Origin: Opitutia bacterium UBA7397
GTDB lineage: Bacteria > Verrucomicrobiota > Verrucomicrobiia > Opitutales > UBA953
Direction of reading: 5' to 3'
Length of the DNA: 20,724 nt
NCBI GenBank assembly: GCA_002470605.1
Contig: DKND01000090.1
Location: 1,827-22,550, forward strand
Part shown: in pieces, positions 14,145 to 20,724 of the stretch
Layout of the letters: each line of letters opens with the position of its first letter
Position numbering within the stretch: position 1 is the first letter of the stretch
Made by a program: the position numbers and the translations under genes
The notes under the pieces: model-generated
What the model saw: the letters and a program-made list of their open reading frames with translations, nothing else
Told to the model about the DNA's origin: nothing
Databases searched by the model: none

Positions 14145-15239
14145 TTAGGCGAGGGGGAGGGTGGCGAGGTCGAAAGGTTTCGCTCCGCACTCGTGCGCCA
14201 GTTCGTTCAGCGCTTCCACTTCGGCTTTCGAGAAGAGCAAGCCACCTGCTTTGATGCTACGCGTTGCTGCCGCTGCTTCGAGTTGGCCAGGTAGCATGCA
14301 CTTTTCATTACCGTGGCCGAGGACGTCGGCGAGGACGGCTTTGACGTTCTGCGATTGATTGCGACCTTGGGCGAAGACGCCCGAACTGATGGCCTCGGGG
14401 TGGATCACTTGGAAGAAGAAGGCACAGGCTTGTTTTTCACCAGGCACATGCGTGCGACTACGAATCGTAGGTAATGAGCCGCCGATGAATCCAGCGACGA
14501 TCTCGTTGATCAACGAAAGTCCGTAGCCTTTGTGGGCGCCAAAGGGGATGAGGGAGACCGCTTGGTTCGGGTCGAGGGTGATCTTACCGTCTTTATCCAC
14601 GGCCGCATCGGGTGGCAGCATCTTACCTTCACGCTTGAGGACTTGGACTCGGCCCATGGCGATGACAGAGGTGGCCCAATCGATTACGATCGGGAAGCCG
14701 ACGGCATCCGTCGTGGGGAAGCCCCATGAATGCGGATTGGTACCGAGCGTCGGGTGCTTGCCTTGAAAAGGAACGACTTCGGAGAGCGTCGCCGTGCAAT
14801 TCGTATAAGCGATATAACCACGCTTCGCGGCTTCCATGACATAGCCACCGCCCCAGAGGTAGTGGAAAGCGTTGTCGACGGATACCGTGCCCACGCCGTA
14901 TTTATCGGCGAGTTCGATGCAGCGATTGATGGCGTCGACGGCTACGGCTTGACCGAGCTTCTGATGTGCGTCCCAGACTTCGGCGGCTTCGAAACGTGAA
15001 GCCTTTTTGGTGACAGTGGCATTGGGCGTGCAGCCTGGCACTTTGGCGCCAGAGCCGAATAGTTCATCTAGGTGAAGGGCTTTTAGGGCGTTGTGCGTGC
15101 GGATGCCGTGGTGCGTGGCCATCGAGGCCATCTGGGCGGCCTGAGCCGATTCTTTGGCGCCGAAGCCGCGCTTCATATACGCGGCGGTGATCAGAGCCTC
15201 ATGGGCTGCGACCGGGATGACATGGAAAATTTCGCTCAT
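14145..15239 (-). CDS. Ldh_2/malate-lactate-type dehydrogenase
   Basis: The 364-residue protein belongs to the Ldh_2 family (PF02615), NAD(P)H-dependent 2-ketoacid/2-hydroxyacid dehydrogenases such as YiaK (2,3-diketo-L-gulonate reductase), sulfolactate and ureidoglycolate dehydrogenases. Evidence is ATHHGIRTHNALKAL (41-55) with the probable catalytic His44, the NADH-binding core GTNPHSWGFPT (166-176), IDWATSVIAMGRV, and LIPFGAHKGYGLSL (240-253). There is no signal peptide. The substrate cannot be read from sequence. Its place in a uronate operon suggests a sugar-acid or keto-sugar acid. It starts 25 bp after the D-2-hydroxyacid dehydrogenase gene stop and precedes kdgK by 34 bp. Confidence 0.88.
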   Translation of the reverse strand: MSEIFHVIPVAAHEALITAAYMKRGFGAKESAQAAQMASMATHHGIRTHNALKALHLDELFGSGAKVPGCTPNATVTKKASRFEAAEVWDAHQKLGQAVAVDAINRCIELADKYGVGTVSVDNAFHYLWGGGYVMEAAKRGYIAYTNCTATLSEVVPFQGKHPTLGTNPHSWGFPTTDAVGFPIVIDWATSVIAMGRVQVLKREGKMLPPDAAVDKDGKITLDPNQAVSLIPFGAHKGYGLSLINEIVAGFIGGSLPTIRSRTHVPGEKQACAFFFQVIHPEAISSGVFAQGRNQSQNVKAVLADVLGHGNEKCMLPGQLEAAAATRSIKAGGLLFSKAEVEALNELAHECGAKPFDLATLPLA

Positions 15240-15264
15240 GTTTATTTTAAATATCTAGGTGAGA

Positions 15265-16248
15265 TTAGACGACTTTCTTGACGGGAACTTCTGGGTTGAT
15301 CTGGGCCAGCGGTTTTTCGCCATGCATCGCCAAGATTAGGTTCTTCACCGCGGCCACGGCCTGGCGTTGGACGCTTTCGGCGGTGCGTGAACCGATGTGC
15401 GGCGTGACGACGCAGTTGGGGAGCTTGGTCAAGGGGTGGTCCGCGCGTGGGGGCTCTTCGTCGAGCACGTCGGTGCCGTAGCCGCCGACCTGGCCTGACT
15501 TGAGAGCGACCGCGATGTCATCGGTGTGCACGATCTCGCCGCGGGCGCAGTTGAGGATCAAGACCCCCTTCTTCATTTTGGCGATGGTCTCGGCTCGGAC
15601 TAAGTCGCGGGTTTCAGGTGTCAGGTTGGTGTGAAGCGACAGGTAATCGGAAACGGCGAAAACCTCGTCCATCGTCGTTGCGCGCTTGATGTCATATTGT
15701 GCGGCGAATTTGTCGTCCCAGTAGAGATCGAAGCCGATGACCTTCATGCCGAAAGCGCGGGCGCGGATGGCGACTTCTTTGCCGATGCGACCCATGCCGA
15801 TGATACCGATCGTCTTGTCGAGTAATTCACGACCCGTCTTGCGCTTCCAGCCGCCCGAACGTGTCGAGTCGGTATGAAAGTAAAAATTCTTTTCCATGGC
15901 CAAAAGGAGTAGGAAAGTGTGCTCGGCGACCGTCGTGTGGTTGACGCCAGGGGTGAAGAGCAGGGGGATGCCTTTGCTGGTAAGGTGCTTTACGTCGATC
16001 TTGTCGACGCCGATGCCGTATTTGGAAACGACCTTCAGGCGGGGCAGGGCTTTTTCGATGACCGCGGCCGTGATAAGGTCGTCTCCGCAGATGTAACCGT
16101 CAAATTCCCCCATAAGCGCGAGGGTGTCCGCTTCGTTGAGCGGCCCGCGTGCGGTGACTACTTCCCAGCCCGTTTCGGCCAGAAGCTTGTGATGCTCGCC
16201 GGGGGTGTCTTGGAAGGAGGTGGTTGTGAGGAGGATACGCGGCTTCAT
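15265..16248 (-). CDS. D-isomer-specific 2-hydroxyacid dehydrogenase
   Basis: This 327-residue NAD-dependent dehydrogenase resembles short phosphoglycerate dehydrogenases and glyoxylate/2-ketogluconate reductases. The Rossmann motif GMGRIG is at about 151-156. The catalytic triad is Arg236 in NCARGEIV, Glu265 in LDEEPP, and His284 in TPHIGSRTAES. The substrate-domain motif KYGIGVDKID (76-85) is family-typical. I chose the ATG at 16248 (MKPRILLTTTSF); an ATG seven codons upstream (16269) is also open. No ACT domain is present, so it is not a full-length regulated SerA. Given the uronate neighbours, a 2-keto-sugar-acid reductase is plausible, and serine synthesis cannot be ruled out. It is the first gene of the minus-strand run, divergent from the MFS gene. 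Confidence 0.88.
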   Translation of the reverse strand: MKPRILLTTTSFQDTPGEHHKLLAETGWEVVTARGPLNEADTLALMGEFDGYICGDDLITAAVIEKALPRLKVVSKYGIGVDKIDVKHLTSKGIPLLFTPGVNHTTVAEHTFLLLLAMEKNFYFHTDSTRSGGWKRKTGRELLDKTIGIIGMGRIGKEVAIRARAFGMKVIGFDLYWDDKFAAQYDIKRATTMDEVFAVSDYLSLHTNLTPETRDLVRAETIAKMKKGVLILNCARGEIVHTDDIAVALKSGQVGGYGTDVLDEEPPRADHPLTKLPNCVVTPHIGSRTAESVQRQAVAAVKNLILAMHGEKPLAQINPEVPVKKVV

Positions 16249-16356
16249 TATAGGTATAATCTCGTCCATTAGTGGCTTTATGAGGGGGTTCAGTCAACAG
16301 GACTTCTAAGGTCGACAACTTAAAAAATGCCCATTTGTTAGCAGAACCCCCTTGTT

Positions 16357-17871
16357 ATGATGAAAGACTCCAACCTAAGCCCCGCACCCGCCGTCTCATC
16401 GCATCGCTGGGTCATTCTGGCGCTCCTCTTCTTTGCGACGACGATCAATTATATCGATCGTTCGATCCTGTCGCTGCTTAAGCCGATGTTGGACACCGAG
16501 CTCAAGTGGTCGAACGAGGACTTTGGTAAGTTGACCGCGGCGTTTCAGGGTGCCTACGCCCTCGGCCTGCTCGGCTTCGGTTGGTTCATTGACCGATTTG
16601 GTGTAAAAATCGGCTACAGTGCTTCTATCTTCTTCTGGTCTTTGGCTGCTGCGGCACATGCCTTGGTCGGATCTGTGACCGGTTTTCGATGGGCCCGACT
16701 TGGGTTGGGGCTTGGCGAGGGCGGCAACTTCCCTGCAGCCATCAAGACCGTGGCCCAGTGGTTTCCGCGGGGTGAGCGCGCATTCGCTAACGCTCTGTTT
16801 AATTCCGGTTCGAACATCGGCTCGGTTCTAGCTCCGGCAATCATTCTTCCCATGGCGGTAGCGTGGGGTTGGCGCTCGACCTTCGTTTTTGCGGGCGCTC
16901 TGGGTATCGTCTGGTTGTTCTTCTGGTTCCCCCTTTTCCGTGAGGCTCCTGTCGTGGAGGGTGAGGAAGAGCCGACTGAAAAGGTGGCTTGGGTCCGGTT
17001 ACTCGGGACGCGCCAAGCTTGGGCGTATATGGTGGCCAAATTTCTCACCGATCCGGTTTGGTGGTTTTATCTCACCTGGCTGCCTGATTACTTCAAAAAG
17101 GAACAGCATCTCGACCTGAAGTCTTCGATTCTTCCTCTCGTGACGTTGTATTCGATTGTCACGGTCTTGAGCATCCTTGCCGGATGGGTCGTCAAGAAGC
17201 TTGCCGCCGCCGGCCACGATATCGTCAAGGTCCGCAAGGTCTCGATGTTCATCTTTGCGGTCTGCTCACTCCCAATCTTCTTCGTCCGTGGTCTCGGTAT
17301 GTGGGAGGCCGTTCTGCTGATCGCGTTCGCTGCTTCCGCGCACCAAGCATGGTCTGCGAGTCTCTATGCGACGGTGTCTGACACCTTCCCCAAGCAGGCT
17401 ATTTCCTCTGTGTCCGGTCTGGGTGGTTTTGTGGGATCATTGGGCGGCATGGCTTTCCCGATTATCGCTGGCAAGTTGTTGGACGCTGATCCGGTCAATG
17501 GATACGGTATGCTCTTCAGCATCTGTGCATTCGCTTACGTTCTAGCCTTTGCTCTTCACCATATCTTGGTGCCGAAGCTTGAGATGGCCAATCTTGGGAC
17601 CGATGAAAGCGGAGCCTCCTATTCTATCGCCTCCATGGTGCTGGCTACCTTGGGTCTGGCGGCGCTCTTTATTTCCTTCAGCGAAGGTGCTGTGGGTAAG
17701 ATGGCGTTCGGCGGCATCCTGCTGACGATTGCTGGCCTGGTCTTCTCGAAGATGGGCGAAAAATCCGAGAAGGGCGACCTCGCAGGGGCCGCGACATTGA
17801 TCGGTTATGTTGGCTTGCTTCTTTCGACCTATATCTTCGGGCCGATGGCTTGGGCTTGGTTGGTCGGTTAA
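16357..17871 (+). CDS. MFS hexuronate transporter-like protein
   Basis: This 504-residue inner-membrane carrier of the anion:cation symporter (ACS) branch of the MFS resembles ExuT, the proton symporter for glucuronate and galacturonate. Family marks are TTINYIDRSILSLL (28-41), GFGWFIDRFGVKIGY (73-87), and RLGLGLGEGGNFPAAIKTVAQWFPRGERAFANALFNSG (about 114-151, read in parts). Twelve membrane segments are followed by an unusual extension after about residue 420. It has three more hydrophobic segments (SIASMVLATLGLAALFISF; FGGILLTIAGLVFS; LIGYVGLLLSTYIFGPMAW), making the protein longer than the typical 420-440. Two ATGs (16357, 16360) could start it. No Shine-Dalgarno is visible. It is divergent from the uronate catabolic genes, which supports the substrate, and it ends at a strong terminator. 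Confidence 0.88.
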   Translation: MMKDSNLSPAPAVSSHRWVILALLFFATTINYIDRSILSLLKPMLDTELKWSNEDFGKLTAAFQGAYALGLLGFGWFIDRFGVKIGYSASIFFWSLAAAAHALVGSVTGFRWARLGLGLGEGGNFPAAIKTVAQWFPRGERAFANALFNSGSNIGSVLAPAIILPMAVAWGWRSTFVFAGALGIVWLFFWFPLFREAPVVEGEEEPTEKVAWVRLLGTRQAWAYMVAKFLTDPVWWFYLTWLPDYFKKEQHLDLKSSILPLVTLYSIVTVLSILAGWVVKKLAAAGHDIVKVRKVSMFIFAVCSLPIFFVRGLGMWEAVLLIAFAASAHQAWSASLYATVSDTFPKQAISSVSGLGGFVGSLGGMAFPIIAGKLLDADPVNGYGMLFSICAFAYVLAFALHHILVPKLEMANLGTDESGASYSIASMVLATLGLAALFISFSEGAVGKMAFGGILLTIAGLVFSKMGEKSEKGDLAGAATLIGYVGLLLSTYIFGPMAWAWLVG

Positions 17872-17892
17872 TCCTCACCGCATCGGTAAAAG

Positions 17893-17920
17893 AAAAGGGC
17901 CCCGTCACGGGGCCCTTTTT
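17893..17920. terminator. Bidirectional rho-independent terminator
   Basis: GGGCCCCG (17897-17904) pairs perfectly with CGGGGCCC (17908-17915) around a TCA loop. The stem is flanked by AAAA on the left and TTTTT on the right, so it can terminate both the MFS gene (plus) and leuS (minus), whose stops lie 21 bp and 20 bp away on either side. Confidence 0.93.
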
Positions 17921-17940
17921 GTTGGCATGAAGCGCTGAGC

Positions 17941-20541
17941 TTAGCCGGCGACGACGATGTTCACCAGCTTACCCGGGACGACGATCTCCTTCACGACCGG
18001 TTTACCGTCGGTGAATTTCTGAACATCAGGATGGGCTTTCGCGAGCGCCAGGAGTGCGTCCTTGGAGATGTCCTTGGCGACCTTGGCGGTTGCTCGGACT
18101 TTGCCGTTCACCTGAAAGATGACTTCGGCGGTCGTTTCGACGAGCTTGGAGGCATCGAGCTTAGGCCAACCGGCGGCGGTGACGCTTTGGTTGTTACCTA
18201 GTCGGGCCCAGATTTCTTCGCACACGTGCGGTGCAAACGGGGCGACTAACCGGACGAAATCTTCCACGGTACTGCGCCGGACAATCGGCGATTTTTCGGC
18301 GACATTCATCAGGATCATCATCTGCGAAATCGCAGTATTGAACTGCAGGGTTTCGATGTCCTTCTCGACTTTCTGAATGGTGCGATGGAGCTCGCGGACG
18401 AGGTCTTCGGATTCGGCGCCGTCTTGCGAAAGTTTCGGCGAAACTTTGCCGCTGATCTCATCGACGGAAAGTCTCCACAGGCGACGCAAGAAGCGGGTGA
18501 TGCCGGAGATACCTTCGGAGCTCCATGGTTTCGAAGCTTCGAGCGGCCCCAGGAACATCAGGTACATGCGTAGGGCGTCCGCCCCGTGATCCTTGACAAT
18601 GGAATCAGGGTTCACGACATTACCGCGACTCTTCGACATTTTTTCGCCATCCTCGCCCATGATGAGGCCTTGGTGGAAAAGTTTCTTGAACGGCTCCGCT
18701 GTCGGAACAACGCCAATTTCATGCAGGAAACGGTGCCAGAAACGCGCGTACAATAGGTGGAGTACCGCATGTTCCGCGCCGCCGATATAGAAGTCGGGGC
18801 AACCCCAGTATTCCATGGCTTCCGGTGAGGCGATGGCTTGGCTGTTCTTCGGGTCGAGGTAGCGGAGGTAATACCAACAAGAGCCTGCCCACTGCGGCAT
18901 CGTGTTCGTCTCGCGTGAGGCTTTGATCCAAAGTGGGCCGGGTTGGGCTTGCGATTGAGGAATGGTCGCGGCTGATGCGACATCGTACCAGACTTCGGTC
19001 CATTCCGGTTCTTTGGAGAGCGGAGAATCGCCGGTGGGCGAAGGTTGGTAGGATTTAACCTGAGGTAACGTTAGCGGAAGTTGCTTCGAGGTCAGCGGTA
19101 CGGCGCAGACTTCGACGCCGTTAAGCTGGCAAGTGACGGGTTCCTTGGGGAGGAATTCACGCACTTCGGAATCAGCCGGAATCTTGGCGTAGTCTTCACG
19201 AGAAACCCAGAGAAGCGGGAAGGGCTCGCCCCAGTAGCGCTGGCGCGAAAAGAGCCAATCGCGCAGCTTGAAGTTCACGGCCAGTTTGCCTTGGCCCTTG
19301 GCGGTGAGCTCGGCGGTGATCTTCTTCTTGGTCTCAGTGGCGGATAGGCCGTCGAAGGGTCCCGAGTTCACCATCGGACCGTCTTCGGTCCAGGCTTGCT
19401 CGTTGACGTCAATCGCTTCTTTCGAGCCGACGACTTGGATGATCGGAAGCTTGAACTCTTTGGCGAATTCCCAGTCACGTTCATCATGCGCGGGCACGGC
19501 CATGATGGCACCGGTTCCGTAGGTGATGAGCACGTAATCAGCCGTCCAGACGGGAATCTTGGCGCCGTTGACAGGGTTGATGGCGTAAGCGCCGGTGAAG
19601 ACGCCGGTCTTCTTCTTGTCGGCCAAATCGGTCCGTTCGAGGTCGGTCTTATTCCGGACGGCTGCAACGTAGGTATCGACGGCGTGCTTTTGGGAAGCAG
19701 TGGTGATTTTTGCGAGCAACGGATGTTCGGGTGCGATGACCATGTAGGTCGCACCGAAAAGGGTGTCCGGGCGGGTGGTGAAAACGGTCAGTGTATCGGC
19801 ATGACCTTCAATTTTGAAGGTGACCTCTGCGCCTTCGGATTTACCAATCCAATTTTTCTGCAGGCGTTTCGTGGAATCGGGCCATTCGACATGATCCAGC
19901 CCTTCGATGAGCTTATCCGCATAAGCGGTGATACGCAGGACCCACTGGCGAATCGGACGACGCTCCACGGGGTGGCTGCCGCGATCGGAGCGTGGGCCTT
20001 CCGGGGTGTTAAGCACTTCTTCGTTCGCGAGTACGGTGCCGAGCGCCGGACAGAACCAGACAGGTTTTTCCGAAACATAAGCCAACCCATGGCGGAAAAG
20101 CTTCAAGAAGATCCACTGCGTCCAACGGAAGTAATTTTCATCCGTCGTCGAGAGTTCGCGGTCCCAATCGATTGCGAAACCAAGCATCTGCAATTGGCGG
20201 CGAAAATTATCGATGTTACGGCGGGTCTGCACGGCTGGATGTTCGCCCGTCGCGATGGCATGTTGTTCGGCGGGTAAGCCGAAGGCATCCCAGCCCATGG
20301 GGTGTAAGACGTTGTAACCGTTAGCCTTTTTATAACGGGCGAGGATGTCCGAAGCGGTGTAGCCCTCGGGGTGACCAATGTGCAGACCCGCCCCGGAGGG
20401 GTAGGGAAACATGTCCAAGACGTAATATTTTGGCTTACCGCTGGTGATGGCGTCGGTGCGGAAGGTCGATTGCTGCTTCCAATAAGCCTGCCATCGCTGT
20501 TCGAAGGCGGAGAAATCATATGAGCCGGGCAAGTTATCCAT
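17941..20541 (-). CDS. leuS: Leucyl-tRNA synthetase
   Basis: LeuRS charges tRNA-Leu with leucine in the cytoplasm. The 866-residue length is normal for bacteria. The class I signatures are HIGH (54-57, GAGLHIGHPEGYTASD) and KMSKS (634-638, GEDGEKMSKSRGN). The CP1 editing domain is intact, with the Thr-rich TVFTTRPDTLFGATY (252-266) and GTGAIMAVPAHDERDWEF (342-359). The C-terminal anticodon-binding and tail domain ends VVPGKLVNIVVAG. Editing of mischarged residues should therefore be functional. The opposite strand over its 5' half is open for nearly 300 codons, a codon-bias shadow. It is convergent with the MFS gene and divergent from galE, with a promoter match just upstream. Confidence 0.99.
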   Translation of the reverse strand: MDNLPGSYDFSAFEQRWQAYWKQQSTFRTDAITSGKPKYYVLDMFPYPSGAGLHIGHPEGYTASDILARYKKANGYNVLHPMGWDAFGLPAEQHAIATGEHPAVQTRRNIDNFRRQLQMLGFAIDWDRELSTTDENYFRWTQWIFLKLFRHGLAYVSEKPVWFCPALGTVLANEEVLNTPEGPRSDRGSHPVERRPIRQWVLRITAYADKLIEGLDHVEWPDSTKRLQKNWIGKSEGAEVTFKIEGHADTLTVFTTRPDTLFGATYMVIAPEHPLLAKITTASQKHAVDTYVAAVRNKTDLERTDLADKKKTGVFTGAYAINPVNGAKIPVWTADYVLITYGTGAIMAVPAHDERDWEFAKEFKLPIIQVVGSKEAIDVNEQAWTEDGPMVNSGPFDGLSATETKKKITAELTAKGQGKLAVNFKLRDWLFSRQRYWGEPFPLLWVSREDYAKIPADSEVREFLPKEPVTCQLNGVEVCAVPLTSKQLPLTLPQVKSYQPSPTGDSPLSKEPEWTEVWYDVASAATIPQSQAQPGPLWIKASRETNTMPQWAGSCWYYLRYLDPKNSQAIASPEAMEYWGCPDFYIGGAEHAVLHLLYARFWHRFLHEIGVVPTAEPFKKLFHQGLIMGEDGEKMSKSRGNVVNPDSIVKDHGADALRMYLMFLGPLEASKPWSSEGISGITRFLRRLWRLSVDEISGKVSPKLSQDGAESEDLVRELHRTIQKVEKDIETLQFNTAISQMMILMNVAEKSPIVRRSTVEDFVRLVAPFAPHVCEEIWARLGNNQSVTAAGWPKLDASKLVETTAEVIFQVNGKVRATAKVAKDISKDALLALAKAHPDVQKFTDGKPVVKEIVVPGKLVNIVVAG

Positions 20542-20549
20542 GAAGGTTT

Positions 20550-20579
20550 GAGATAGGAGAGTTGGGACGCGGCTGGCAA
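20550..20579 (-). promoter_or_regulatory. Putative leuS promoter
   Basis: On the minus strand TTGCCA (20579-20574) is separated by 18 bp from TATCTC (20555-20550), 5/6 and 3/6 matches to the -35 and -10 consensus. The -10 ends 8 nt before the leuS ATG, so the transcript would start within a few bases of the start codon. Confidence 0.4.
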
Positions 20580-20609
20580 GGTTTTGGATGAGATTAGCCC
20601 CTATCCCGC

Positions 20610-20638
20610 TTGCTTCCGCTCTTTGGCTTGGGTTATCT
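20610..20638 (+). promoter_or_regulatory. Putative galE promoter
   Basis: TTGCTT (20610-20615) and TTATCT (20633-20638) are 17 bp apart. The second ends 6 nt before the galE ATG at 20645. Both hexamers are weak matches, so this rests mainly on the spacing and position. Confidence 0.25.
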
Positions 20639-20644
20639 GCTGGA

Positions 20645-20724
20645 ATGAACGTGCTCGTCGTCGGCGGGGCCGGTTATATCGGCAGTCATTGCGTACGCCA
20701 GGCGATGTCAGCCGGTCACGTCGT
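20645..20724 (+). CDS. galE: UDP-glucose 4-epimerase (partial, 5' end)
   Basis: Only the first 26 codons are in the window. The sequence MNVLVVGGAGYIGSHCVRQA carries the NAD-binding Rossmann motif GGAGYIGSH at 7-15, diagnostic of GalE and close extended-SDR epimerases. GalE interconverts UDP-glucose and UDP-galactose. I chose the ATG at 20645 because the strand LVVGGAGYIG must lie at the N-terminus. It is divergent from leuS across 103 bp. The rest of the protein, and so the choice between GalE and a related epimerase, is beyond the right edge. Confidence 0.85.
   Translation, partial: MNVLVVGGAGYIGSHCVRQAMSAGHV

Noticed and set aside
16270..16356. GntR/UxuR-type operator between the dehydrogenase and MFS genes
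   Set aside because: I looked for a symmetric operator in this divergent gap and found only weak, imperfect symmetry around GTCGAC; no confident site.
19396..20277. 293-codon open frame on the plus strand inside leuS
   Set aside because: Antisense shadow of conserved LeuRS sequence; no start context and no protein motif.
1..20724. Mobile element, prophage, defence island or CRISPR array
   Set aside because: No transposase, integrase, phage or Cas-like protein, no spaced short repeats, and composition looks uniform throughout.

Overview
The window is about 57-60% GC by eye, gene-dense and chromosomal. It reads as a Verrucomicrobiota genome, perhaps of the Opitutae. This is an inference from gene content: a fused LpxC-FabZ lipid A enzyme next to lpxA, a GH144-type glucanase, a Gram-negative envelope, several exported proteins, and few Shine-Dalgarno sequences. 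I saw no tRNA, rRNA, CRISPR array, transposase or phage gene, so this is not an obvious island.

Layout. (1) 1-4298, minus strand: lpxC-fabZ, lpxA, an exported dienelactone hydrolase-like protein, and an exported GH144-like beta-glucanase that runs off the left edge. (2) 4299-4695: a roughly 400 bp divergent intergenic region with a long imperfect hairpin and a set of GAACAAC repeats. (3) 4696-9606, plus strand: a seven-gene run, trpG/pabA, nrdR, an unknown gene, a HIT protein, a tsaB-like gene, alr, and a glutamate-racemase-like gene with a signal peptide. Spacing is tight, with GTGA and TGATG overlaps. (4) 9608-10695, minus strand: two exported thioredoxin-fold proteins without CXXC. (5) 10781-16248, minus strand: a hexuronate gene set, a D-2-hydroxyacid dehydrogenase, an Ldh_2-type dehydrogenase, kdgK, a UxuB-like SDR and uxaC. 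It is divergent from a hexuronate-transporter-like MFS gene at 16357-17871. (6) A bidirectional terminator, then leuS (minus) and the start of galE (plus) at the right edge.

Functional links. The MFS carrier would import glucuronate or galacturonate, UxaC isomerises it, the SDR reduces the keto-uronate, and KdgK phosphorylates 2-keto-3-deoxygluconate. The dehydratase (uxuA or uxaA) and the aldolase (eda) that complete the route are not here. In the plus-strand run, Alr makes D-alanine, and the adjacent racemase-like protein appears to act outside the cytoplasm.

I did not find a clearly undescribed multi-gene system. The candidates most worth a look are the exported glutamate-racemase-like enzyme, the neighbouring pair of redox-dead exported thioredoxin folds, the repeats upstream of trpG, and a recurring placement of -10-like boxes just before start codons that suggests leaderless transcripts.
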